Positions 23,474-35,331 of a stretch of DNA of 57,609 nucleotides are shown here, piece after piece. Position 1 is the first letter of the stretch. Each line of letters opens with the position of its first letter. This stretch comes from Leucogyrophana mollusca (taxonomy: Eukaryota; Basidiomycota; Agaricomycetes; Boletales): NCBI GenBank assembly GCA_021014945.1, contig MU266514.1, positions 1 to 57,609 of the forward strand, in the 5' to 3' direction. The translations under genes were made by a program, and so were the position numbers. Under the pieces are notes generated by a model, which saw nothing but the letters and a program-made list of their open reading frames with translations, made no database searches and was not told the DNA's origin.

Positions 23474-25803
23474 ATGCAGTCTACCTCACGTCCTGCTTCT
23501 GCCTCGACGCGTCCTGCTGTTTCACCTCATCCTAGACCACCAGTTCATCAAGTAAATACCCAGACAAAAGTCCTTGACACTACGCATGGCCGCATCCTGT
23601 GTATCGCAGACATTCGTGGCCGTCTCTCAGGTCTCAACGACCTCGCTCGAGAAGCCAATGCTAAAGCTATTATTCATACTGGAGATTTTGGCTTTTTTGG
23701 TGCGTATTGGACCAGAGTCTTATTGATGCGGTTTTTAACGCGTTCGCAGAAAGCAACAGCTTAGAAAGAATCAACGATCGCACACTTCGTCACCTCACAA
23801 TGTATTCTCCCCTTATCCCTACTGCTCAGCGCACACATCTTCTGGCCGCTGAAAATACCCCTGCAATCATTCGTAATACTGTCGACATATCCCTTCTCTC
23901 GGAGTTCCCTCTTCTTCTTTCTGGTCAGATCAAGCTTCAGATTCCTGTCTACACCGTGTGGGGTGCCTGCGAGGATGTGATCATTCTTGAAAAATTCCGC
24001 GCGGGAACCTACAGCATTGATAACCTCCACGTATTGGACGAAGCTACTACGCGCTGCCTCGACGTTGGTGGTGTCAAGCTGCGTCTTCTGGGCCTAGGAG
24101 GTGCTTTGGTCCCGCATAAAATGTTCGACAACGGCGATGGGAATGCTACAATTGCTGGCGGCCAGGGCACTATGTGGACAACGGCTCTACAGATTGGCGA
24201 ACTCGTAGATACTGCGCAGCGAGTTTTCGATCCCACCGAGACGCGACTACTCGTCACGCACGCGAGCCCCGGTCGGGAAGGCGTGATTGCGCAACTCGGT
24301 CTCGTTCTCAAAGCCGACCTCACCGTTTCAGCTGGTCTTCACTTCCGCTACGCGAGCTCCTACAACGAGTTCAGCGTTCAAGGTGATTTTGATGGCTTCC
24401 GACACAAACTCCTTGTTGGAAAGGAGGGCTTCGATAAAGTGTGGGACAGCGTCAAATCGCAGGTGGATACAGTCATCGACGAACATCAGCGCGTTTTGCT
24501 CGATAAAGCGTTGTCCGTTATTGAACGTATCCCTCCAGCGCAAGGACAGCCGGGTGCTGGTGCGACGATCCCGGGCGAGGAGCCTGCTTGGAAAAACTGC
24601 TGGAACTGGAATTTATGTGATGCTGCGTATGGGTCTCTCGTACTGGACGTCAAAGAAGGCAGAGTGAGCGCTGAGCTCAAGAGTCAGGGTACGTTGAATT
24701 ATTGACAATGGGCGGTGATTCGCGGCTGAATATTTGACAGGTTTCAACTACGCCTATCGCCGTACGGCTACACCTAGTACCGTTGCACCAACTCCCAATT
24801 CTACGACTTCCTCCCTCCCTTCCAACGCTCCAACGAATCCTCCCACGAAAGGTTCTACGCCTGTGTCGTCCGAGAAGCAAGCACCACCTCATCTGGCGAA
24901 GGATTCGAGGTCAGCTGCTGCGACACCTCCTATCGCAGCGAAAGAGCCTGTCAAGGAGGCATCGACGTCGAGCCAGTCCCAAGCTAAGACGAATGGTTCG
25001 CCCGCCCCAACCCCCTCGGACAAGGCAGAAAAAGAAAAGCAGAAAAAAAAGGAGAAGAAAGAGAAGAAGGACCGAGAGCGTGCTGAGAGGGAAGCGAAGG
25101 AGAAAGAGGCGGATGAGCAGAAAGAGACTTCTGCGGAACCTCAGCAACCCAAGTCTGGCAAGGCGACCCCGGTTCCGGACACTCCGACCATAGACGCAGT
25201 CAAGGCCTCCACTCCTGATACCGATAGATCTGCATTGAAATCACCTACCACAGATAGCGCGGGTGCGAGAACACCAACGAGTAGGCGTCCCCCTAGACAT
25301 CCTTGGACTTTGTTTGTTCGCCTCCAAAACCCTAGCAACGAAGCTGAACTGAAGGAATTTTTTGGTGGAGCGAGCTCCGGAGTAAGTCGATCCCCTGTCA
25401 ATGCATGACCGATCTAGCAACTCCTACAGGTTACGAGGGTTCACTTCCCTATTGGAATATTCCAAGGTCGGGCGCAGAAGCTCGCTTATGTCGAGTTTGG
25501 TGACGAGGAAACGATGAAGGTCGGGTTGGAGAAGAATGCTCAGGTACTTTCTTTTGTCACCGATGGGTTTCAACGACGGATGTTCATACTCCTCCTTAGA
25601 AACTCGGTGATGCACCGGTAGATGTGAAACAAGCAACCGATCGCGAAGAGCGTGGTGAGCGCGGTGGAAGCAGAGGTGGACCCAGGGGTCGAGGTGGGAG
25701 AGGGGGTTTCGCCGCAAGAGGGTTCGCCGCAGCCGGACTGACGAAAGGTCCGCAACGCTCAAATGGGGAGGCACACGGCTCTGGGGAAAACAGCGGTGCA
25801 TGA
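23474..25803 (+). CDS. DUF2433 metallophosphoesterase-like protein with C-terminal RGG tail
   Basis: The first 400 residues match the fungal DUF2433 family (Pfam PF10360), which is related to calcineurin-like phosphoesterases. [20 protein letters not shown] and [11 protein letters not shown] resemble the first metal-binding motifs, [13 protein letters not shown] follows an intron at 23720-23760, and [20 protein letters not shown] supplies a His motif. Other family blocks are [15 protein letters not shown] and [20 protein letters not shown]. After an intron near 24685-24740 comes a low-complexity linker (Ser/Thr/Pro, then a Lys/Glu coiled stretch at about 25010-25130). Then [20 protein letters not shown] opens an RRM-like segment, and [20 protein letters not shown] is an RGG box. 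The combination points to a nuclear or RNA-associated role by inference; no enzymatic activity is proven for the family. Confidence 0.82.
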
Positions 25804-26181
25804 GATGCAAGTCGGGGCTCAAGCTGGGGAGTAATTTTTTGACGACATTCTTTTACGATCGCTGTTATGGTTTTCCTATATTTTTTCCCTGCCCGTTCAA
25901 CGTCCACGTTTATCTTTTATACAACTTAATACTACATGCGTTTTCCATGGATATGCTTCGGACTGCAAGCAAGTGGAGGTCAGCAGTAGAGATACAATGG
26001 GATCCGTGGACACAGCCTCCGGGTCGGGAACCAGGCGAAGCCTTTTTGAGTGATGTCACAGGCCTCCACCGCCCCCACCAAGAGAATAAGTAAAGTCAGG
26101 CTCTGAGCACAATGGGTGCAGGTACACCACAATCTCCTTCCTTCACCACCTCATAGTCCCATTTGCCTTGTCGTCCACAAA
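25804..26181. other. Intergenic region, DUF2433 gene to DUF4112 gene
   Basis: About 380 bp. It holds the 3' end region of the upstream gene and the promoter of the next; no gene or repeat was noticed. Confidence 0.5.
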
Positions 26182-27104
26182 ATGTCTTCTTACCTTCAGA
26201 AGGCTGGCACAAAGCTCTTCGAGCAGCATCTTGAACAGTATAGCCCAGCGGATCCTTTGTATGAATACTATACCGATGAGCGGGGCCGTCAAAAGCGCAA
26301 AAAAGTGAGCCTACTCCATGATACCCATATATTTGTGTTGCTGACCGATCTCGTTCTTCAGCGTGATACCCCTCCTGGATTATCAGCACGCGACGCAAAG
26401 ATCCTCAAGTCTGTACAACGACGTGCACATTACCTCGATAAAGGATTCACTATTTGTGGATTTCGATTTGGATGGACATTCATTATTGGCATCATCCCCG
26501 CCGCGGGAGATGTGGCAGACGTTGGTCTCAACTATTTCCTGGTCGTTCGAAAAGCGCGACAGGCAGAGTGAGTAACGCTCATCTCGCGACTGGATATGTC
26601 TGACACTGGGTTTTGATCCATAGACTTCCAGGCTGGCTCGTGCGTAGAATGCTCATCAACAACGCAGTGTCAGCGCTGAGCGGACTCATACCCGTCGCCG
26701 GTGACGTCGTCCTCGCGTTGTACAAGGCCAACTCGCGCAACGCAGCTCTCCTCGAGGAGTTTCTGCGTATCAGAGGCGAGGAATTTCTCAGTCTACAAGC
26801 TGCGCAAAGAGCCGAGGCCCAGGCCAAAGCCCAGGGCTCCAAGTCAGACGCCGTGACGCCTTCTAAGAACGACATGGTCCAAATGAAGCCAGGCGCTGGA
26901 ATGGGAGCAGAGGACATGCCCGGCGGCACGATGGAACCTGCCAAATCTGCAAGCGGGAGGCGATCATTTCCCTCCTGGCGAGGCACCCGCAAGGATAAGC
27001 AGAAAGCCTCATCGGGAGATCGAGGGAGGTTCGTTGAGGACGTTGGCTCGGGCTCGGGATCCAGTACTAATGCCCGGAACGATAGTATGGTGCAGAAGAA
27101 CTGA
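26182..27104 (+). CDS. DUF4112 family membrane protein
   Basis: Three exons encode about 260 residues. The start MSSYLQKAGTKLFEQHLEQY leads to a basic stretch RGRQKRKK at the first intron. The core contains two copies of a hydrophobic GxIPxxGD module: FIIGIIPAAGDVADVGLNYF and ALSGLIPVAGDVVLALYKAN. These define DUF4112 (Pfam PF13430), a family of small integral membrane proteins of unknown function found in fungi and bacteria. NSRNAALLEEFLRIRGEEF is typical of the segment after the second module. The C-terminal third is charged, low in complexity and probably disordered. The second intron lies at about 26570-26622. The stop is at 27102-27104 and nothing appears broken. Confidence 0.82.
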
Positions 27105-28218
27105 TGGTGCTTATCGTCGGACATTCACGACCTTGGCGACGAGTATATGACTCTGAACACTGGAATCAGAATCGTTTCATTTGGACTTGGTACCCCAGGT
27201 ACTGTAATTCTATACTATGCAGAACTAGTACCACTATACCATCTTATTCTGCATGCTTACACTTATCTTTACCTGGCATTACTCCTCATACATGTCAAGG
27301 AGGATGTATTTGTACATTATATGACATTGTACGAGTACCTCTTGGTTGACGTACCTAATCTATCGCTCGAAAAGTGGGTCACCTTCCTCTAATAATCATC
27401 ATTCCCCTCCCCAAAAAAGCGAAGAGGATCACCAGGCGAACCAACAATTAAGTGTCCGCTCTACGGATCACATCGTCGCTGTACGGTCTTGCATGCTCCA
27501 TGAATAGTGAGAGGGTGCGCAACCGATACTATTGTCGTGGTTTGGGATATGCTTGCAACGACCATCTGTCCGAGGCATGAAAGTGATAAACATGTCTCTC
27601 CCTGCCGCACCCCACTCGCCCAAAGAGAGCTGCGGCGCAGCGTCATATTCGGAGTCTCCTCAGCTGTATGAAGAATTGCTTATGATTGAATTGCTGGGGG
27701 TGCCCTTTTCCGTCCAAGCCCGTGGACGCTTTGAGTTGGTATTGGGCAGGGACATCAATATCTGGAAGTCGTAGTGAGGGGGGGGGGGAAAGCGGACAGG
27801 AAAGGATTTTTGGGATGGATCTAAACAAGTGGGGAGAAATGGGGTTGGTGGGTGGGCCGATAGTACGCTGACGCCCACAGGCCCAGCAGAACCCGCCCTA
27901 TGTAGCCGTAGCCATATTGTGATCCCCAAAATTTGAACTGCGAGAGTTAGCATGAGGAATCCACACCGTGGCACGGGGAAGGCTATAGGCTTGTTAGAGC
28001 ATATTTACGGGTGGAATACTCACAGTTGCCACGAACGATCTCGAACGGTGTATGGGTGATATCGCTGATGTATACTATTACTAATACTACTAATAGCTGG
28101 ACACAAGGACAACTGCTCTGACTTCGGATCATGTGATCAACTGGCCATGTGATTCTGGGCTACTTGATCCCCGGGCTATTAGTGCTAGTGGTAACTCTGC
28201 TTCTCTTGTCATACCACC
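27105..28218. other. 1.1-kb intergenic region, no gene recognised
   Basis: Short open frames on both strands (for example minus 27660-27974) show no convincing domain or splicing pattern. The region starts with an AT-rich 3' flank of the DUF4112 gene, has a run of ten G at about 27779-27788, and ends in the promoter of the acyl-CoA dehydrogenase. Confidence 0.45.
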
Positions 28219-29770
28219 ATGTTCCGCAATGCAGCTCGCTCGCTCACAGCCGTTAGGGCACTCCAAAGAACGCATCAGCCTTCATTGGCAAGGTATTTCG
28301 CCCCTCCCTTCATTCCACCAGGCCACTGACACGGAACACAGAGCGTTCTCCGCATCTGGTCTAACCCTGAATTCACTCGACACTTTTACAGAGGAAGAGC
28401 AGATGCTAAGAGAGTCGGGTGCGTGTCATACCCTGTCTCATCTGCTGACACTCACTCTCCCCAAGTGCGCCGGTTCGCAACAGACGTCGTCGGTCCCAAG
28501 GTCCGTGACATGGACGAGCAAGAACAAATGGACCCCCAAATAATAAAGGGGCTTTTTGACCAAGGCGTACGTCCACCCATCCAATGCCACATCTCCGCCA
28601 CTCAACTCCATGTAGCTCATGGGCATAGAGACGAGCGCGGACCACGGCGGCGCAGAGTCCTCCTTCACCTCCGCTATAATTGCAATCGAGGAACTCGCAA
28701 AGGTGGACCCATCTGTATCCGTCATGTGCGACGTACACAATACCCTCGTAAACACTATCCTCCGCAAATACGCTACAAAGGATCAGCAGGACAAGTGGTT
28801 GCCACTGCTCTCAGAGTCCAAGGTCCGTCCGGCACCAGTGACGTGATGCAAAGCGACATCTTGACGCGTCTTCCTCTAGCTCGGGTCGTTTTGCTTGTCC
28901 GAAACTGGTTCTGGATCCGATGCATTTGCCCTACAGACTCGCGCCAAGAAGGACGGCGACCACTGGGTCATAAACGGTTCCAAGATGTGGATCACAAACT
29001 CTGCAGAGGCTGAAATATTCCTCATCTTCGCAAACGTACGTCTTCACTACCCTCCTTACCATGGCCCACCTCCCTCATCCCTTCCAGACCGACCCCTCCA
29101 AGGGCTACAAAGGCATAACCTGTTTCATCGCCACCAAAGACATGGGCATCCAAATCGCCAAAAAGGAGCAAAAGCTCGGCATCCGTGCCTCTTCCACCTG
29201 TACCCTTAACTTCGACGACCTCCGCATTCCCGAGGAAAACATCATCGGCGGCATCGGGCGCGGGTACAAGCTCGCTATCGAGATCCTCAATGAGGGCCGC
29301 ATCGGCATCGCCGCCCAGATGCTCGGGCTCGCCATCGGCGCGTTCGAGAAAGTCGTACCGTACACATACACGCGACACCAGTTCGGGCAGCCTATTGCAT
29401 CCTTCCAGGGGCTCTCTTTCCAGCTTGCGCGCGCGGCCATATCGATCGAGTCGGCGAAGCTCATGACGTACAATGCTGCACGGAGGAAGGAGGAGGGGAA
29501 GGAGTTTGCGAAGGAGGCGGCGATGGCGAAATATTGGGCGAGCGTTGTGGCGCAGGAGGTGAGCGGGGGCGCTATTGAGTGGGCAGGCGGGGTCGGGTTC
29601 ACGAGGGAAACGGGCGTGGAGAAGTTTTGGAGAGATTCGAAGATCGTGAGTCCGGGCCCAATAGTTCGGGGTGGTCTGCTGATCCTTGATTGTAGGGGGC
29701 AATATACGAGGGCACGTCGAATATCCAACTGCAGACTATCGCAAAGTTCATTCAGAAGGAGTACTCATAG
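28219..29770 (+). CDS. Short/branched-chain acyl-CoA dehydrogenase, mitochondrial
   Basis: This flavoenzyme oxidises acyl-CoA thioesters to enoyl-CoA in mitochondria and passes electrons to ETF. The presequence [20 protein letters not shown] fits import. Spliced exons give [93 protein letters not shown] (flavin-contact block), [36 protein letters not shown] and [20 protein letters not shown]. The last exon carries [19 protein letters not shown], where the Glu of YEGT is the usual catalytic base, and ends QKEYS. Sequence likeness is closest to the ACADSB type (2-methyl-branched chain, isoleucine breakdown). Six or seven short introns; all active-site blocks are present. Confidence 0.9.
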
Positions 29771-30103
29771 TAGTCTTACCTGTTTTGTCGTGGTATTGTT
29801 TTATCTCAGCGATGTGAGTAGTCAACTGCATCGATTCTCAACTCGGATGTGTGCACATACACTGGACATTGCAAGGCAGTTATAAATACAGGATTTTACG
29901 TGATACATTTTACATTTATTGTAAAGCTTTGGTGGTGCATGTTCGGGAGCGATTGAGGATATCGAGGGCCTTCGGTGTCGATTATATCGCGGACCTGAGG
30001 CGTCGACGATACGAGGACCTTGGTGTCGATGACATCCAAACCGAGTGGAGCGTATAACGCTGGTGCTGGGGGCAGGGAGGCGTGAACCATGCGAGATCAG
30101 GTG
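29771..30103. other. Intergenic flank left of the hAT element
   Basis: About 330 bp of 3' flank of the acyl-CoA dehydrogenase, ending in the 8-bp target duplication of the hAT insertion. No gene was seen. Confidence 0.5.
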
Positions 30104-30111
30104 CTGAGGAG
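30104..30111. repeat. hAT target-site duplication, left copy
   Basis: CTGAGGAG directly abuts the left CAGTG terminus and is identical to the octamer at 33882-33889. Confidence 0.92.
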
Positions 30112-33100
30112 CAGTGAAAGACAGTCAATGACTACAAGTGACCAGTTAAGTCAACAAGCGCGTGACTGGTCATCGATAGTCATTGACAGTCAACGAGCAG
30201 TTGACCAGCTGGTGTGCCAGAGGTCACCGAAGTAACTGGGGTCCACTTTCCTAGATAGGCAAGTCGAGCATGATGGCTGCGGTGTGCTCTGTTGTAACTT
30301 GTAAGTTCTCGATACAGTACTCCAATCCTCGTTATTACAGCGTTGCGACAATGAAATACATGCTTAGGACGCTTCCCATGACCACACCGCATGCATCAAC
30401 ACACCTCACCACGCCAGTATTTCCTTATATTTAAGATCCAGGAGGCTGAAACTCGAGTCCTCTCCAACTGGCCCCTTCCCCATCTCTTGCCGATCGCTCC
30501 TCAATGCCTCGAGTGGGCACCGATAACGGCAAACGTGGATGGTGGAGGGCCTTCTTCTTTGACCATCCGGCTAGTGCACAGAAGGATTCCGATGCCTTCA
30601 TGGGGACAGGTACTTCTGCAAAACTTAAGGTGTATTGTCAGAAGTGCTTCGACGAGGATTTGACAACATTGCGACTCAGAGATGAGACTGACATCAGCGC
30701 AGGTCGGCGGGTTCACGTGCGAAGCAATGATGAACTCACAGCTGCACGTAAGTTCTTCATTATGGTGTTTTTGAGTATTTCCCTAATCATTCTTACCGTG
30801 CTACTTAGTTTGGGCGGTCGAGGGCCGTGACACTGGGAGGGGCTGGCTACGTTCGGCTCCCTCAACACTGCTGAATCATTTGCGAAAATGTACCTGTCAT
30901 GACGCCGATACCAGAGCCCGAGCCACCGCCGATCACATCGATATTTACGGAGGTGCTTCAAATTCGCCCAAGAAGCGTCGTAGTACACGAGGGCAGCGGC
31001 CGAATCTCACTATTGATAGTACTAGCTACTTGGCTGTGCCGCAGGTCGCATCCTCAGTGAACGCCGGTCTGGCAGCATGGCCACAGGATCACGGTGGGCC
31101 AGTGGTTGGTTCATCGATTTCTGCAGGCTCGCAGGTCTATAGTCTCAACTCGCCAGTAGCTGCGGGATCGTTATCGCTACCACCAGCTATGGGATCACCT
31201 CTTTTACTATCCCCTCTAGTCACTGGAACTCCGCCATCACTCCCACCTTCTACACCATCTTCACTTCCCGATATTCGTGGTTTGCCTTCTATTGCACCAA
31301 CACCAACCTCCGGCTCTCTCCCCACTAGCCCAGCAGTCTTGAGCTTAGGCATCGGACACAATCCCCCACACCAATTATCTCAGCAACAACTCCCTGCCCC
31401 ACGACCACTCTCTCGACACTTTATCTTGCCGGAATGGACTTCAACTCAGCAAAAGCGGTTCGAGCGTCGCATCAGCCGTCTCACTGCGTCGGCGGGACTT
31501 CCCTTTGCATGGGTCGATAACCCAGAATGGATTGCACTGTGTGACGAGTTCATACCTGGAGCAAAAATTCCATCTCAGCGCACTCTAGCACGACGGCTGA
31601 TACCTGAAGCTGTTTGCGAGCTTCGCGCTGGGGTGAAGGAGGTCGTAAGAGGCCGGGAGACCACTGTTCAGGCAGACGGGTGGACTGGCATCAATAACCA
31701 TCACCTGATTGCGTTCATGGTGATGGCCGATCGCAAGGTGAGTTGGAGATGGATGTTCAAGCAAGAATATTCATGAAAATGCCCTACTAGGTTTATACTG
31801 TTCGCGTTCACGATGCCTCAATGGAACGAAAGACAGCGGAGAATCTGCTTTATTTGCTTGAAGATGTTTTAAAGACTGTCGAGCAAGAATGGGGAGGTGT
31901 TATCGTAGCTGTAGTGACTGATGCATCTGGAGAATCACGGAAGGCTCGCCGACTTCTTGGAGAAAAGCATCCCTCCCTTGTTGTACTTGACTGCTATGCT
32001 CACCAGGTAGGGTTTTTCACATTTTCGTTGGACTCCCGCACCGATCATCACACATGTCATATAAGATCAATTTGATCGTAGGCGACTACTTCAAGAACAA
32101 CACCCAAATACTCGAATACACGGATCAAGCCAATGAACTAATCACATGGCTACGAAGCAAGACAATGGTCCTCGCATTGGTGCGAGAAGCTCAGCTAGCA
32201 GCAGAAAACGAGGCAGTTGCAGTAATCCGGGCCGTTCTCACTCGCTGGACTGCCCACTACCTGGCTTACTCAAGACTGTTAAAGCTGCGACAAGCTCTCG
32301 TCGCAGTGGTGTCTGCAGAGGAACTTCGTGCCCACGATAAAAAGAAGATCCTCACCGGTGACAGCAGATCGAAGAAACAGGCCATAAAGATGATGGCCCG
32401 GATCAACGACAAACCTTTTTGGCGGGGAATTATACGGCAAGTGATTTACCCTCCTCAGTACCGCATCGTATGCTCATACTGTCAACTTGGTAGCATCACA
32501 CGTCACCTTGAGCACCTCGCTATTGCCGCCAATGTCACACAGATGTCCTTCTGTGCGATATACACTGTCCTCCTTACTTTCGCATACCTTGTCATGAATT
32601 ATCGGCGCATGGGTGCACAAGATCCAGAAGACCTTGCGGGATGCTGCGCAATTATCAATAGTATCGAGAAGCGCTGGGAAAAATGCGATCAAGAAATTTT
32701 CATTGCCGCAGTAGTCCTCAACCCATTTTACAAGACCGCACCCTTCGCAAACCTCATTTGTCTCAACAACGCTGGCATTCACGCACTCCTCGAACACCTC
32801 TATGTGCGCTTTTTTCGCACTCAGCCACCACCCGAGTTTGATGAACAAGTCAGCGACTACCTGCACGGAAGGGGTTCTTTTGTTCATTTGTCAGGTCGGT
32901 GTGAAAGAGCACGAACTACTGCTGAGAGAAAGGTGAGTATTTTCACTTCCACATTGTGCTGTGCTCACGACCAATCTATTTGTTGCATGATGCTTAGGGA
33001 GATAACCCTGATCCATTAGCAGTGTTCGATGAATTTTGTTTTGCGGGGTGTCCCCCTCCTGCATTTATCACTCTCGCAAAACGAATCCTCTCCATCTCCG

Positions 33101-33881
33101 CCAACTCAGCTTCGTGCGAGCGCCTCTTCAGTGTTTTTGGCGCAATCTTAACAAAGCTGCGCAATCGGCTAGGAACGGACACTTTGCAGTCACTGGCAGA
33201 GTTAAAGATGCATATTCGCGACGAGCATATGAAGCAGGAGACGAAGGAGCGCACAAAACGGCGTTTTGGGGCACCGTCGAAGGCTCCTGCAGCCGAGAAC
33301 TCATTCGCACCCAACCGTACTTCCCGAGAAGCACCTTCGTCGCCACTCGCCGACCCCACACATTCACATATTGAACCAGACAACACAGGGATACCAAGAT
33401 CGAGCCCGGATTCTCATTTGCACTTTCGTGGAATTGTCGAGCAGAACATTGCACTGCTGGATGAAGATGCCCTCGACGATGCTCCGGTACGACAATCTAC
33501 ATGCATCGGGCAAAGAATTCCAATTCGCGAGTTATTCGACTTCACCAAAGATCATTGGACTAAGGTATTTTCTTCGGCAGCAGTCCGATCCTTTGATGAA
33601 GAGTTGGCCCTTCACGAGCTGCTGGATTTGGATGCTGAAGGAGACGAGGATTTCGAGGTTGATCTTGATGGTACTACACAAGATGTTTTACTAGGCTGAT
33701 TTGTTTTTTCGTCGTCGTCATTTTTTCTCTGTTATGCTACTACACTCACCGGCTATCCGGGCACGCTCTTTACCGGCTTCCGGCACTACGGTCAACGGTC
33801 AAGTCAACGTTTGGCTTGGTCATGATCCCACGCTGACCAGTCAGCGACATCGTTAGCTAGTCACTGACTTGTCATTCACTG
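30112..33881 (+). mobile_element. Complete hAT DNA transposon (3,770 bp) with TIRs and 8-bp target duplication
   Basis: The left end begins CAGTGAAAGACA and the right end, read on the other strand, begins CAGTGAATGACA; the likeness continues to about position 24 (GTCAATGACTA against GTCAGTGACTA). CAGTG ends are typical of hAT elements. The octamer CTGAGGAG lies immediately outside both ends (30104-30111 and 33882-33889), which is the 8-bp target duplication expected of hAT insertion. Subterminal regions at both ends are crowded with short GTCA/TGAC and TGACCAGT-type motifs, as in hAT transposase-binding regions. The element encloses one transposase gene. It inserted between two host genes without breaking either. 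Confidence 0.93.
30504..33699 (+). CDS. hAT family transposase (BED-type zinc finger, RNase H-like core, C-terminal dimerisation domain)
   Basis: Six exons (30504-30747, 30809-31737, 31791-32006, 32066-32436, 32494-32932, 32998-33699) join without any stop to 966 codons. The N-terminus has a BED-like finger (VYCQKC, then NHLRKCTCH after the first intron), then a Pro/Ser-rich spacer. The catalytic part includes RRLIPEAVCELRAGVKEVVR, TVQADGWTGINNHHLIAFMV, VVTDASGESRKARRLL (Asp), VVLDCYAHQINLIVGDYFK (Asp), TRWTAHYLAYSRLLKLRQAL and LEHLAIAANVTQ. The C-terminal hAT dimerisation block ILSISANSASCERLFSVFG contains the expected Glu. Intron 4 (32437-32493) starts with GC instead of GT (gcaagt) and is a multiple of three, so it could be read through. 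The intact frame together with perfect target duplications suggests a young, possibly active copy. Confidence 0.93.
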
Positions 33882-33889
33882 CTGAGGAG
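33882..33889. repeat. hAT target-site duplication, right copy
   Basis: CTGAGGAG directly follows the right terminus (CACTG) and matches the left octamer without mismatch. Confidence 0.92.
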
Positions 33890-35331
33890 TGCATAAAGGC
33901 AGATTCCCCGAGTAGTGCGTTAAGCACAAGGATAGGCACCGAGGAATACGTGAGACTAGTCACCGCGAAGTGTGTGAAGAGGACCTTCCTAGCTGGGTGC
34001 GTCAAAGAGCAGATTAGAGCGGACACCAAGGACCATATCAGGTCGGGTCACGGAGGGGGGTGGGGAGCTGGTTACGATGGGCAGTGGCGATCATATACGT
34101 GGATGGTCAAGATCGTATCGGCGGACACTGGGCAGCGTATGGGGCAGGGGCGGTGTGGACCATATCAGGTCGGGTGCCAGGTGCCAACATAGTTTGGTTG
34201 AGAGACCACGACCGTATGAGTCCAGGCGCGGGGACAATGTCCGGCGGCGACCAGCAGTCTGGAGGGTCATCGAGGTAGTACTAGTAGGGGTTGGATGAGT
34301 ACAGACCTGCGGGGAAGAGACACGCACCAATCAACTAGGCGCGGGGCCCACGTATGAGGGTATGACTAATATACAAATAAATAAAGCATACGTGCGTGCA
34401 AGTGATCTGGAGAGCCATTGATAAAAATACTGTGAGTATGGGGTTAGACGAGAACACAACGCGAAAGATATGACGAGGCACCCACCAATTAATGAGTGAA
34501 TATAATAAACCCAGGGAGAAATTGCGTGCATAAATCAAAGACGCGAACGGGTTCACGAGGGCCACCGCCAAGGGGCATATTAGCCGGGCATGAGGGCGGG
34601 CGCGAGTCGGAGGTCATATTATTATGAGACCAGTAGTGGGGGCGATTGGGCTGGGCGATAAGGGTCGCATGCCACAAGGCTGGGTGGCAGGGACCGTATT
34701 GGGTCGGGTACTGGCCATCGACAACCTCCAAAGCGTGAATGTCGCGAACGAAAGCGTCGAAAGCAAGGATCAATAGGGCTGTACAACAGGTGTGGCCAAA
34801 TAGGGGGGCGCGGCGGGGTGGGAATATGAAAGTGCCCAACTGGTGAGCTGTAAAAAAACAAGGAAGCAAGAAAGCGGTACATTCTGACGAGGGGGGACAG
34901 TAAGATACCGCTGCGAGAGTTCGATAGGGGAGTACACACCGATAGATAGATTCGGATCAGGATAGATGCAAGGGTAGCTGAGATACAGATTCATGCTGTT
35001 CGTGTTGGAAACCAGAGTGTGATGCAGATATATGCCAATGTTGAACGATGATGGGAGTAGGGAATGCAAGTGATTGATGAGATGGAGTGTGGTGGATGGG
35101 TCGAGTATGTCTTGAAACAGATATAGAGCCAATGCAAGATAGTATCCAGTAATGTCGATGCGGATTGAGACGTTCGAGGTGTGGTTGTGATTTGTATCCA
35201 GATTATATTGATTTTTTGGTCGGCTTTTATGATTATATTGTTTTATATGGGTTTTTGATGATGATTTCGATAGAATGCAATGGAGAAAAATTGCCGGTCG
35301 TACGCTGTCGGTTCCGATCCTGATGATGGGA
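33890..35331. other. 1.4-kb intergenic region with a 19-bp direct repeat
   Basis: No recognisable gene. A 19-bp sequence beginning ggaccatatca is repeated exactly at 34030-34048 and 34157-34175, inside a G-rich stretch. The right half (about 34350-35330) is AT-rich and is the likely 3' flank of the minus-strand gene that follows. The long minus-strand frame at 34770-35417 has low-complexity composition and no domain, so it was not called. Confidence 0.45.

Noticed and set aside
27660..27974. Minus-strand open frame with a hydrophobic start (LTLAVQILGITIWL)
   Set aside because: No match to a known family, no good splice continuation, and part of it lies over a poly-G run. Evidence is too weak for a gene.
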